DNA of 64,000 nt from Salinisphaera sp963835375. GTDB taxonomy: Bacteria > Pseudomonadota > Gammaproteobacteria > Nevskiales > Salinisphaeraceae. Where the stretch lies: positions 62,001 to 126,000 of the forward strand of contig CAWIGB010000024.1 in NCBI GenBank assembly GCA_963835375.1, given 5' to 3'. Positions 53,971-62,484 of this stretch are shown piece by piece. A program made the translations under genes and the position numbers. Under the pieces are notes generated by a model, which was not told the origin of the DNA, ran no database searches, and saw nothing but the letters and a program-made list of their open reading frames with translations. Position 1 is the first letter of the stretch; each line of letters begins with the position of its first letter.

Positions 53971-55326
53971 TCAGGCTGCAGGCGCCGGCTGCTGTCGGGA
54001 CTCGTCCTCGCTTGCATACTGGGCCTTCGAACCCGGCAGCGGCCGAGCGGCGGTTTCCGGTATGAGTAATATCGGGATCAGCGCAATCGCTGCCGCGGTC
54101 ATGAGATAGAACGCCGGCACCGATTTGTTACCGGTGACGCCGATCAGCCACTGGATGACGTACGGCGCCGTGCCGCCGAACAAGGCGGTCGAGATGTTGT
54201 AGGCGATCGCAAAACCGCCGTAGCGAACATTCGTGGGGAAGATGGCCGGCAACGTCGAGGGCATGGTGCCCGCCAGTGCGACGGTGAGCAGCCCCAGAAT
54301 CACGAGCGACGCCACAATGCCCCACACCTCGGTGGTCTGCATCATGGCGAACGCGGGATACGACAACAGGATGAACCCGATGCACGCGCCCACCAGTACC
54401 GGTTTCCGCCCGACCCGGTCGGACAGCGCACCGAAGAGGTAGATCACGCACATCATGCCCACCATCGTGACCACCAGCAGCAGGGTGGACTCGATCGAAC
54501 CGATGTCGAGCACCGACGTGAGATATGAGGGCAGATAGGTCAGGATCGCGTAGTAGGCCACGTTGAGGATGAGCACCAGCCCCATGCACAGGATCAGCTG
54601 ACGCATGTGATTGGAGACCACCTCGCCGAGCGAACCCTTCGCTTCGCCTTTCTCCTTGACCGCCTCGAACGCGGGGCTGTCCTCCAGCTTGAGCCGCAGA
54701 TACAGGCCGAACAGGCCCAGTGGCGCGGCGAACATGAACGGAATGCGCCAGCCCCAACTGTTGAAGGCGGCGTCGCCCATGATCAACTGAGTGCAGAGCA
54801 CGAGCATTGCGCCGAAGATATAGCCGCCCAGAGTGCCGAACTCGAGGAAACTCGCCAGAAAGCCTCGGTTCTTGTCGGGCGAATACTCGCAGATGAAGGT
54901 CGCGGCCCCCCCGTATTCCCCGCCAGTGGAAAACCCCTGCACCAGACGAGCCAGCACCAACAGGATCGGCGCCCAGATACCGATGGTCTGGAAGCTCGGC
55001 AGTACGCCGATGGCAAAGGTGCCGATCGACATCAGGATGATGGTCGTGGCCAGAACGGCCGAGCGCCCTACCTTGTCCCCCAGCGGGCCGAAGAACAGCC
55101 CGCCGAGCGGGCGGACCATGAATGCCACGGCGAAGCCTGCGAACGCGGCGAGCAACGCGGCCGAGTCGCTATGCGAAGGGAAGAACACGCTGCCGATCGT
55201 GGCAGCCATATACGAATATACGCTGAAATCGAACCATTCCAGCGCGTTGCCCATGGCGGCAGCCATCACCGCCCGTTTTACATGATCACTGTCAACAGAA
55301 AAGCTGTCGTCGGTTGTATCGCTCAT
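53971..55326 (-). CDS. MFS transporter, metabolite:H+ symporter (ProP-like) family
   Basis: This 451-residue protein has twelve helices and the MHS family marks: MGNALEWFDFSVYSYMAATIG near the start, PLGGLFFGPLGDKVGRSAVL for the loop 2-3 motif, and LVQGFSTGGEYGGAATFICE near residue 135. ProP and relatives import proline, betaine or organic acids with protons. ATG at 55326 gives the normal N-terminus; ATG at 55347 would add seven residues. The extended C-terminal coiled coil found in osmosensing ProP is absent here, so osmotic activation cannot be assumed. Confidence 0.88.
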   Translation of the reverse strand: MSDTTDDSFSVDSDHVKRAVMAAAMGNALEWFDFSVYSYMAATIGSVFFPSHSDSAALLAAFAGFAVAFMVRPLGGLFFGPLGDKVGRSAVLATTIILMSIGTFAIGVLPSFQTIGIWAPILLVLARLVQGFSTGGEYGGAATFICEYSPDKNRGFLASFLEFGTLGGYIFGAMLVLCTQLIMGDAAFNSWGWRIPFMFAAPLGLFGLYLRLKLEDSPAFEAVKEKGEAKGSLGEVVSNHMRQLILCMGLVLILNVAYYAILTYLPSYLTSVLDIGSIESTLLLVVTMVGMMCVIYLFGALSDRVGRKPVLVGACIGFILLSYPAFAMMQTTEVWGIVASLVILGLLTVALAGTMPSTLPAIFPTNVRYGGFAIAYNISTALFGGTAPYVIQWLIGVTGNKSVPAFYLMTAAAIALIPILLIPETAARPLPGSKAQYASEDESRQQPAPAA

Positions 55327-55523
55327 CGTTTTCGGCGAAGCCCGCATTATCGAGTCGTTTTTCGAAATTAGCAGCATCCCGAAGGCTCCACAAATCGGGA
55401 ATTGGGCGGATTGCGGTGCATTCCGCCAACGAGGCAGGCTGGACCGATCCGCCCGATCTTGTCTTTGCGCGGTATGGACCGTAGATTCGGTGGCGTACAT
55501 CGAAAAACGCAAAGGAGCGAACG

Positions 55524-55949
55524 ATGCCCGTACGCAAGGCGAATGCCCAGTGGCAGGGTGACCTGAAGTCCGGCAACGGCAACATGGCGCTCGGGAGCCG
55601 CGCCTTCGAAGGTCAGTTCTCCTACAAGACCCGCTTCGAGGACGGTACCGGCACCAACCCGGAAGAGTTGTTGGGCGCTGCCCACGCCGGCTGCTTCTCG
55701 ATGCAATTCTCGGCCATGCTGGCCGCCGATGGCCATACGCCCGACTCGATTCAGACCGAGGCCAAGGTCCACTTCTCGCTGGACGATACGCCGACGATCA
55801 CGCAGATCGATCTGATCTGCCACGGCAAGGTGCCCGGCATCGACGAAGAGACGTTCCGCCAGACCGCCAACAAGGCCAAGGATGCCTGCCCGGTCTCGCG
55901 CCTGTTCAAGGGGGCCGAAATTACGGTGACCGCGGCTCTGGAGAGCTGA
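55524..55949 (+). CDS. osmC: OsmC-type hydroperoxide reductase
   Basis: This 141-residue protein reduces organic hydroperoxides using two cysteines: Cys57 (AAHAGCFSMQF) and Cys122 (KDACPVSRLF). The opening WQGDLKSGNGNMALGS is typical of the OsmC branch, while Ohr has a different spacing. AAAGGAG lies before the ATG. It diverges from the ProP-like gene and is closed by a terminator at 55976. OsmC genes are usually induced by osmotic and general stress. Confidence 0.93.
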   Translation: MPVRKANAQWQGDLKSGNGNMALGSRAFEGQFSYKTRFEDGTGTNPEELLGAAHAGCFSMQFSAMLAADGHTPDSIQTEAKVHFSLDDTPTITQIDLICHGKVPGIDEETFRQTANKAKDACPVSRLFKGAEITVTAALES

Positions 55950-55975
55950 CCCGGCCTTGCCGACACGCTCAGACG

Positions 55976-56000
55976 AGCCGGGCTTCGTGCCCGGCTTTTT
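55976..56000 (+). terminator. Rho-independent terminator after osmC
   Basis: A perfect 8-bp stem (AGCCGGGC with GCCCGGCT) closes on TTCGT and is followed by four further T. It lies 27 bp after the osmC stop. Confidence 0.9.
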
Positions 56001-56123
56001 ACATGGTGACGCGCTCGAACCACAGGCCCGGACAACGAATTGTCGATCCGGCATTGTATTTTCGGCGATCGTCGCAACGTTCGATGGCTCACAAGCAAAG
56101 CACTCAGACATAAAGAGGCCAAC

Positions 56124-56606
56124 ATGCAAGCGCAGCGCGACAACGTCGTCAGCATCCATTACGTCCTGCGCGATACCGAGGGCGAAATCATCGATCAGTC
56201 GGGCGAAGGCCAGCCGCTGGCTTATCTGCACGGCCACGAAAACATCGTGCCGGGCCTGGAAAAAGCCATCGAAGGCCATGCCGAGGGTGACGAAGTGCGC
56301 GCCACGGTCGAGCCCGAGGAAGGCTACGGCCCGTATCGCGAGGAACTGGTTCAGAAGGTCAACCGCGAAGCATTCCAGGGCGTGGACGAACTTGCCCCGG
56401 GCATGAGCTTCCGCGCCGAGTCGGACGCCGGCCCCATGATCGTCACGATCAAGGAAGTCGAAGACGAAGAGGTCACGGTCGACGGCAATCACGTGCTCGC
56501 CGGTCAGACGCTGGATTTCACCGTCAATGTGGCCGAGGTGCGTGCAGCCACCGAGACCGAGCTCGAGCACGGCCACGTGCATGACGAGAATCACGCCCAC
56601 GAATGA
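56124..56606 (+). CDS. FKBP-type peptidyl-prolyl isomerase, SlyD-like
   Basis: This 160-residue protein has the SlyD arrangement. An FKBP domain is interrupted by an insert-in-flap chaperone domain (about 68-128), with GQPLAYLHGHENIVPGLEKAI and EPEEGYGPYREELVQ in the FKBP part. A short His-rich end (HGHVHDENHAHE) replaces the long metal-binding tail of E. coli SlyD. It speeds prolyl bond isomerisation and holds unfolded chains. ATG at 56124 has AGAGG upstream. It is followed by an SDR gene on the same strand after 45 bp. Confidence 0.93.
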   Translation: MQAQRDNVVSIHYVLRDTEGEIIDQSGEGQPLAYLHGHENIVPGLEKAIEGHAEGDEVRATVEPEEGYGPYREELVQKVNREAFQGVDELAPGMSFRAESDAGPMIVTIKEVEDEEVTVDGNHVLAGQTLDFTVNVAEVRAATETELEHGHVHDENHAHE

Positions 56607-56651
56607 TCGGCGCCCGTGCCAGCGGCCGCCGGCTCAATCCAAGAGCCGATT

Positions 56652-57347
56652 ATGAGTGATGCCGTGCTTCTGATCACCGGCGGGTCGACCGGCATCGGGG
56701 CGGCGACCGCCCGGGCTGCCGTGGCCGAGGGCTGGCGCGTGGCAGTGGCCGCGCGCACGGCTTCCAAGCTGGACAGCCTCGTCGAAGAACTCGGGGGCGA
56801 GGACCGGGCGCTTGCTGTCGCTTGCGACGTGACCGACAAGGCCTCGCAGCAGACGATGGTTGAGACCACGCTCGATCGCTTCGGGCGCATCGATGCCGTG
56901 TTCGCCAACGCCGGCATCGGCGGCAAGCCGGGTGGCTTTACCGGGGCCGACAGCGACATCTGGAAGGACATGATCCTGACTAATGTCTATGGTGTCGGTC
57001 TGACGATCCAGTGCACCGCCGAAGCGCTCAAGGCCAGTCGCGGTCATCTGCTGATCACCGGGTCAGCCGCAGGCCGGGTGACCATACCCGGGTCGATGTA
57101 CAGTGCGACCAAATGGGCGGTCTCGGCTATTGGCTACGGGGTCCGCGAGGAACTCCGGGGCACCGGCGTGCGAACCACGTTGATCGAACCGGGCATGGTG
57201 GACACGCCCTTCTTCGACCAGCAGCCGGAACATGCGCTGACCGATCGCGACATCGCGGCCTCGGTGATGTACGCGCTTTCGCAGCCGGCCCACGTGGACG
57301 TCAACGAAATTCTGGTTCGTCCCACGCCGCCGATCGACGAAAACTGA
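56652..57347 (+). CDS. Short-chain dehydrogenase/reductase
   Basis: This 231-residue classical SDR has LLITGGSTGIGAATARAAV for cofactor binding, FANAGIGGKPG in place of NNAG, and the active-site Tyr-Lys in MYSATKWAVSAIGYG near residue 155. It ends VRPTPPIDEN, close to the end of YdfG-like 3-hydroxy acid dehydrogenases, whose members include serine and 3-hydroxypropionate dehydrogenases. The substrate is unknown. It lies 45 bp after the SlyD-like gene and ends at a terminator. Confidence 0.88.
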   Translation: MSDAVLLITGGSTGIGAATARAAVAEGWRVAVAARTASKLDSLVEELGGEDRALAVACDVTDKASQQTMVETTLDRFGRIDAVFANAGIGGKPGGFTGADSDIWKDMILTNVYGVGLTIQCTAEALKASRGHLLITGSAAGRVTIPGSMYSATKWAVSAIGYGVREELRGTGVRTTLIEPGMVDTPFFDQQPEHALTDRDIAASVMYALSQPAHVDVNEILVRPTPPIDEN

Positions 57348-57374
57348 CCATCGCCCTGGTCGGATAGCGTGATC

Positions 57375-57402
57375 AAAGCCGCCTTCTTCCAGGCGGCTTT
57401 TT
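57375..57402 (+). terminator. Rho-independent terminator after SDR gene
   Basis: A perfect 10-bp stem (AAAGCCGCCT with AGGCGGCTTT) and a six-base loop are followed by two more T. It lies 28 bp after the SDR stop and 17 bp before the convergent Sel1-SH3 gene stop. Confidence 0.87.
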
Positions 57403-57418
57403 CATGGGCGGAACCACG

Positions 57419-58831
57419 CTATGGCATCACGAGCAGATAGCCTGCGACCCAGCCTTTCATACCGCCGGCGGTCCGGACATAGCGCCAACCGTTATGCTGG
57501 TCGAGCAGTTGCACGCGATCGCCGCGATGCAATTGGCCGATCACCCGCCCACCACTGCCGGCCTTGGCGCGCAGATTGATTGCATCCACGCCGACCGTCG
57601 CGTGCGTTGCGGCCGATGTCCTGGCCGGCGCCGGTTTGGCGGCAGCCGCCGTCTCGTCTGTCGTCGTTTCTGTCTTCTCGGGCGGCTGCTTGCGCGACGC
57701 CGGCTTCGTTTCGGGGGCCGTCGATGCGGCCGGCGCGCTGGGCTCAGGCTTGTGACCTTTGCCTCCAGAGGCCGCGCCGGCGGCTTTCCGCGACGCCTCG
57801 GGCTCGGACCCGCCGTTGTGTTCCGGCGCAGCGGCCGGCGACGGCACGCTTTGATCGGGCGATGTCTTCGGTGCCGCCTCTTTCGGCGCCGTCAGCGGGC
57901 CCGCCTGCGTGCGATGGTCCGCGCTGAAACCTTCGCCAGGCGCGTGCTTCGGCGGCGTAGCCGGGGGCTGAGAGGACGGCGCCGCCGTTCTGCCCTCGCT
58001 CGGCTCGCTCGAATACGGCGCGGCGTTCACCGCCTGCACGCGAGAGCCCGAATCGGGCGCCGCCGGCGCCGCCTTGGCAGTGTCCGGCTTCGGCATCTTG
58101 TTGCCGGCCAGCGGTGCCTGGCTGTCGGAGAGCAGGAAATTGGCCACCCAGCCGAGGGTGTAGTTATCCGGCAGGAGAATCTGGGTCCAGTCGTCTCGGC
58201 GCGACAGCACGACGGCGACGCTATCGCTGTCCGCATGGCCGACGACCCGTGCTCCGCGATCCGGCTGATCGCGGACGTTCACGTCATCGGCATTCATGTG
58301 GATATGGGGCAGATCGGTGATGATCCGCGGCAGGTTGTCGATCGCCGCACTGTTGCCCCCCGCCGCCGCGCGAGCCGCCCAGAACGCCGCCTTGCCGGTA
58401 TTCTGCGGCACGCCCTCGCCCTTCATGTAAAGCACGGCAAGATTGTTCTGCGACGCGGTCTGGCCGTCATCGGCGCCGCGACGAAACCAGTGCGCCGCCT
58501 TGTCCAGATCGCGCGGCACGCCCTTGCCCGCCTCGTACATGATGCCGAGGTTGTGCTCGGCGCGCGCGTAATGCTGGGCTGCGGCCTTCTCATACCATTG
58601 CCGCGCCTTGGCGTAATCGCGCTCGACGCCATAACCCCGGTCGTAGAGCACACCCATGTTGTATTGCGCACTGGCATCGCCGTTTTTGGCCAGTGGTCGA
58701 TTCTGTTCCAGGATCTGCTGGGCACGTGCCGCGCTTGGCGGATCGCTCTTGGCCGCCCAGACGACCGCGGGCGCTGCCACGAGCGTGGCGACAACGACAA
58801 TGGCAAGCCGGGCATCGGCCCTCGCTCTCAT
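57419..58831 (-). CDS. Secreted Sel1-repeat and SH3-domain protein
   Basis: This 470-residue protein has a signal peptide (cleavage near residue 26, VWA before AKS). Three Sel1-type repeats follow (about 45-150; LYDRGYGVERDYAKARQWY is one). A bacterial SH3 domain comes next (about 180-235; DDVNVRDQPDRGARVVG), then a Pro/Ala/Glu-rich linker of about 180 residues and a second SH3 domain at the C-terminus (INLRAKAGSGGRVIG, GMKGWVAGYLL). The layout suggests a periplasmic protein that binds cell wall and partner proteins. ATG at 58831 starts the signal peptide. Confidence 0.85.
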   Translation of the reverse strand: MRARADARLAIVVVATLVAAPAVVWAAKSDPPSAARAQQILEQNRPLAKNGDASAQYNMGVLYDRGYGVERDYAKARQWYEKAAAQHYARAEHNLGIMYEAGKGVPRDLDKAAHWFRRGADDGQTASQNNLAVLYMKGEGVPQNTGKAAFWAARAAAGGNSAAIDNLPRIITDLPHIHMNADDVNVRDQPDRGARVVGHADSDSVAVVLSRRDDWTQILLPDNYTLGWVANFLLSDSQAPLAGNKMPKPDTAKAAPAAPDSGSRVQAVNAAPYSSEPSEGRTAAPSSQPPATPPKHAPGEGFSADHRTQAGPLTAPKEAAPKTSPDQSVPSPAAAPEHNGGSEPEASRKAAGAASGGKGHKPEPSAPAASTAPETKPASRKQPPEKTETTTDETAAAAKPAPARTSAATHATVGVDAINLRAKAGSGGRVIGQLHRGDRVQLLDQHNGWRYVRTAGGMKGWVAGYLLVMP

Positions 58832-58925
58832 GTAGTGATCCTTGGAAACAGCAGCAACCGGCTCGGCTACACTAACCCTGCCGCCCGGCGAACGCGACCC
58901 CGACCATCGGTTCGGGGGCCGGCTT

Positions 58926-59558
58926 TCAGCGTGCCGCCGGGCGAGCGCCGTAGCGTGCAACGAAGGTCGCCACCGCCTCGGCGATCGCCGGATCCCGTTC
59001 CTCGAGGGGCGGCGGATGCGCGAGCAGAATCCGGATGTGAAGATCGCCGCGCAGCAGGCTCAGGAACTGCTCGGCCGCACGCCGCGTGTCGCAGTCGATC
59101 AGCAGGCCCTCGCGTCGTGCCCGGTCGAGATAACAGGTCACGCTCGCCAGCGTCTGTCCCGGCGCACTGTCGTAGTAGATCTGACCGAGCTCGGGAAAAC
59201 GTGTCGATTCGGCGATCACCATGCGCAGCAGCCCCACGATCTCCGGCGACATCAGCGTATCCAGAAACGCACGCCCGATGTGGGTGAGCGCGGCATCCAG
59301 GGAGCGATGTTCGGCCAGATCATCACCGATGGCCATGCGCACCACCAGCCGACGGCATTCACGGCGAGCAGTGGCCGCGAACAACGCTTCCTTGCTGTCG
59401 TAGTGCGCGTAGATGGTGGCCTTGGAGACGCCGGCCGCGGCCGCCAGCGCGTCCATGTTGGTCGCACCGAAGCCACGCTCGACGAACAATCGACGAGCGG
59501 CGTCTAGAACCTGTTCGGCTTTCTTGGACGGGATCTTGCAGACGGACACGGCAGCCAC
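58926..59558 (-). CDS. TetR-family transcriptional repressor of the efflux operon
   Basis: This 210-residue regulator has a TetR helix-turn-helix at about 14-60 (FGATNMDALAAAAGVSKATI, then AHYDSKEALFAA), followed by an all-helical ligand domain typical of AcrR/TtgR-like repressors. The start codon is uncertain: GTG at 59558 is first in frame, with another GTG at 59549. It diverges from a three-gene efflux operon over 127 bp. That gap contains a strong promoter and a 21-bp dyad likely to be its operator. It probably also controls its own gene. Confidence 0.9.
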   Translation of the reverse strand: MAAVSVCKIPSKKAEQVLDAARRLFVERGFGATNMDALAAAAGVSKATIYAHYDSKEALFAATARRECRRLVVRMAIGDDLAEHRSLDAALTHIGRAFLDTLMSPEIVGLLRMVIAESTRFPELGQIYYDSAPGQTLASVTCYLDRARREGLLIDCDTRRAAEQFLSLLRGDLHIRILLAHPPPLEERDPAIAEAVATFVARYGARPAAR

Positions 59559-59600
59559 GGTGAGTCGTATGAAACAAGAGGGCGCGAGCGGTATATGTAT

Positions 59601-59629
59601 TTGACAGCAATATCGCCAGCGACTAAATT
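59601..59629 (+). promoter_or_regulatory. Sigma-70 type promoter of the efflux operon
   Basis: TTGACA at 59601-59606 is followed after exactly 17 bp by TAAATT at 59624-59629, close to the consensus -35 and -10 elements. The expected start point falls inside or just before the dyad at 59638-59658, so a bound repressor would block initiation. Confidence 0.75.
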
Positions 59630-59637
59630 AACGCACC

Positions 59638-59658
59638 TGAACTGAACCGTACAGTTCA
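59638..59658. promoter_or_regulatory. Likely TetR operator, 21-bp dyad
   Basis: TGAACTG and CAGTTCA form a perfect 7-bp inverted repeat separated by AACCGTA. It lies just after the -10 element and 28 bp before the first efflux gene. This GAACnGTnCnGTTC-like pattern is common for TetR repressors of multidrug exporters. Confidence 0.7.
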
Positions 59659-59685
59659 ACCTGAACTCCCACCGGATCGGGTCCC

Positions 59686-61251
59686 ATGCGAACCGCATTT
59701 TCCTCACGCTCCCGAGCGCAGCGTTCTGCGCTGGCGGCTGCGTTCATGCTGATCACGCTGGTCACGGGCTGCACCGTCGGTCCGGACTATCAGCCGCCGG
59801 CCAAGCCCTCGAACGATGCCTACGACATCAACGACACGACCAGCGGCGACGAAACTCCCGGCGCCTCCGATTCGCGCGAGTCGATTCCGAAGCAGGCATT
59901 CGACCGGGCCCGCAAGGTGCGCTCGGACTGGTACAAAATCTTCGACTCCGACAAGCTCGACGCACTGATCGGCCATGCCCTCCAGCACAGCCCCACGCTG
60001 GCCGCAGGGCGGGCCCGCATCAAGGCCGCCCATGAAGTGGTCAAGGAGAATCAGGGCGCACTGTATCCACAGATCGGCGTCAACGGCGGCTACTCGCGCA
60101 ATCGCGTGACCGGCGCCCAGTTCGGTATCACCCAGGCGTCATTCACCAACGTCTTCAACCTGTATCAGGCCCAGGCCACGGCCAGCTACGACCTCGATCT
60201 GTTCGGCAAGACCCGGCGCATGATCGAGGCCAGCAACGCCCAGCTCAACGAACAGCAGTATCGGGTGATCGATACCTACGTCACCCTGATCAACAACGTC
60301 GTGGCCACCGCCATCACCGAGGCAGGCCTCAACGCCGCGATCGAGACCACGCGTGACATCGCCAAGAGCCAGGCGAACGCACTGAAAATCGTGCGCAAGC
60401 AGATCAAATACGGCGCCGCCATCGATGCCGACGCCACCCAGATCCAGACGCAGCTGGCGCGCACCCGGGCCTCGCTCGAGCCGCTGCGCAAGCAGAAGAC
60501 GCTGGCCATCAACCGGCTGGCCGTGCTGGTCGGCAGCAATCCGGGCGACTTCAGCGATCCGGGCTTCACCCTCGACCAGCTGCACCTGCCGCGCGACCTT
60601 CCGGTGAGCGTACCGAGCCAGCTGGTCGATCAACGCCCCGACATCCTGGCCGCGGCCGCTGCCGTGCACGCCGCCAGCGCACAGATCGGCGTGGCCAGCG
60701 CCAATCTGCTGCCGGACATCAGCATCAGTGGCTCCTACAGCCGCTCGGCACTGACGCCGGCGGATCTGGGCGACCCGGCCTTCGCCCTGTACTCGCTGGG
60801 TGCGTCGCTGAGCGCGCCGCTGTTCGAGGGCGGCCGGCTGCATGCCGCCAAGCGCCAGGCCCGGGACCTGTTCGTGGCGGCTCTTTCCGACTATCGAGCG
60901 ACGACGTTGTCGGCCTTCGGCGAAGTGGCCAACAGCCTGCGCTCGATCGAATCGGACGCACGCGCACTGGAAGCGCAACGCACGGCACTCAAGGCAGCCC
61001 GGAACAACCTCAAGACCGTACGCACGCAGCTCAGGAATGGCGCCGCGGACTATGTGAATCTGTATACCGCCCAGGCGCAGTATCAGAGCGCAGAACTCGA
61101 CTTCACCGAAGCACGCGTGACCCGTTACCGCGATACCGCCGATCTGTTCCGGGCCCTTGGCGGCGGCTGGTCGCACGACAGCGATTCGCCGGTGGCGGAT
61201 ACCACCGGTGCCACTGCCAGCGGCAAAGCCGCCAACGCGCACGTGGACTAG
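59686..61251 (+). CDS. Outer-membrane efflux lipoprotein, NodT/OprM family
   Basis: This 521-residue TolC-like channel has a lipoprotein signal with the lipidated Cys at residue 29 (LVTGCTVGPDYQPP, the usual NodT-type opening). Two outer-membrane-factor repeats follow, with long helical coiled-coil segments (PTLAAGRARIKAAHEVV and TTLSAFGEVANSLRSIE) and the strands ASYDLDLFGKTRR and ASLSAPLFEGGRL. It forms the exit duct of the pump. It precedes the membrane-fusion protein gene by 6 bp. An insert after residue 40, rich in Asp, Thr and Ser, is slightly longer than usual. Confidence 0.93.
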   Translation: MRTAFSSRSRAQRSALAAAFMLITLVTGCTVGPDYQPPAKPSNDAYDINDTTSGDETPGASDSRESIPKQAFDRARKVRSDWYKIFDSDKLDALIGHALQHSPTLAAGRARIKAAHEVVKENQGALYPQIGVNGGYSRNRVTGAQFGITQASFTNVFNLYQAQATASYDLDLFGKTRRMIEASNAQLNEQQYRVIDTYVTLINNVVATAITEAGLNAAIETTRDIAKSQANALKIVRKQIKYGAAIDADATQIQTQLARTRASLEPLRKQKTLAINRLAVLVGSNPGDFSDPGFTLDQLHLPRDLPVSVPSQLVDQRPDILAAAAAVHAASAQIGVASANLLPDISISGSYSRSALTPADLGDPAFALYSLGASLSAPLFEGGRLHAAKRQARDLFVAALSDYRATTLSAFGEVANSLRSIESDARALEAQRTALKAARNNLKTVRTQLRNGAADYVNLYTAQAQYQSAELDFTEARVTRYRDTADLFRALGGGWSHDSDSPVADTTGATASGKAANAHVD

Positions 61252-61257
61252 ACGCCC

Positions 61258-62484
61258 ATGGCCGAAGAGAACACTCAGGACTCACCCGGCAACGAAGCCC
61301 CGAGCAAGTCGGGTCGCCGCAAGTGGTACTTGCTGGGCCTGGCCGCTATCTTCCTGATCGCGGCCATCGCCTATGCGATCTATTACTTCACGATCGCCCA
61401 GTTCTATGCCGAGACCGACGATGCCTATGTCAAAGGCAACCGCATCGAACTGACGCCCCAGGTGAGCGGCACGGTCATCTCGATAGCCGCCGACGACACC
61501 GATCTCGTGCATGCCGGGGATACGCTGGTCCGGCTCGATCCGACCGATGCCCGCAACGCGCTCGACCATGCCGAGGCGCAGCTTGCCGAGACCGTGCGTT
61601 CGGTACACCAGCTCTACGCCCGGCTCGACGAGCAGCAGTCGATCATCGAACAACGCCGGAGCACGCTCACCCAGGCCAAACGCGACTACGAGCGCGACCG
61701 CAAGCTGGTCAGCGCCCACGGCGTGCCACGCCAGGCCTTCGAGCGCTCGCGCGCGACCTATCATGAAGATCGTGCCGCCCTGTCCGCCGCCCGGCACAAG
61801 CTGGCCGAACTCCAGGCCCAGACCGAGGGCACGACGGTGCGCGATCATCCGCGCGTGAAGCAGGCCGAAAGCGCGTTGCGCAGTGCCTATCTCAACCTGC
61901 AGCGCACCAGGATCCCGGCGCCGGTCACCGGCCATGTCGCCCAGCGTGAAGTCCAGGTCGGCCAGCGGGTCGATCCGTCCAAGCCGATGCTGTCGATCGT
62001 GCCGAGCGACCAGGTCTGGGTGGATGCCAATTTCAAGGAAACAGAGCTCGCCTCGATGCGCATCGGCCAGCCGGCGACGGTGGTCTCCGATTTCTACGGC
62101 AGCGACGTGACTTATCACGGCCATGTCGCCGGCATCAGCGCCGGCACCGGTTCGGCCTTCGAACTGCTGCCGCCACAGAATGCCACCGGCAACTGGATCA
62201 AGATCGTGCGGCGCGTGCCGGTCCGTGTCGTGCTCGACGACCGTCATCATCAGCTCGACCAACATCCCCTGCGCCTGGGCCTGTCGATGGATGTCACGGT
62301 CAATCTGCATGACACCAACGGCCCGCGGCTTGCCCGACAGACGCCCAAGAAACCGCGCTACCGCACCCACGTCTACCAGCACCGGCTCGCCGGTGCGCAC
62401 CAGCTGATCCGACGCATCGTCGACGCCAATGACGGTTCCGCAGCCAGCGACAAAGGCGGCGCGAGCGACACGAAGGGCTCATGA
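61258..62484 (+). CDS. HlyD/EmrA-family membrane-fusion protein
   Basis: This 408-residue protein links the inner-membrane pump to the outer channel. It has one N-terminal helix (about 24-46), the EmrA signature YAETDDAYVKGNRIELTPQV, a biotinyl-lipoyl-like domain, a long coiled coil (about 95-190) and the beta-barrel region VWVDANFKETELASMRIG. The C-terminal tail of about 60 residues is polar and longer than in E. coli EmrA. The stop codon overlaps the start of the pump gene (ATGA). Confidence 0.93.
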   Translation: MAEENTQDSPGNEAPSKSGRRKWYLLGLAAIFLIAAIAYAIYYFTIAQFYAETDDAYVKGNRIELTPQVSGTVISIAADDTDLVHAGDTLVRLDPTDARNALDHAEAQLAETVRSVHQLYARLDEQQSIIEQRRSTLTQAKRDYERDRKLVSAHGVPRQAFERSRATYHEDRAALSAARHKLAELQAQTEGTTVRDHPRVKQAESALRSAYLNLQRTRIPAPVTGHVAQREVQVGQRVDPSKPMLSIVPSDQVWVDANFKETELASMRIGQPATVVSDFYGSDVTYHGHVAGISAGTGSAFELLPPQNATGNWIKIVRRVPVRVVLDDRHHQLDQHPLRLGLSMDVTVNLHDTNGPRLARQTPKKPRYRTHVYQHRLAGAHQLIRRIVDANDGSAASDKGGASDTKGS

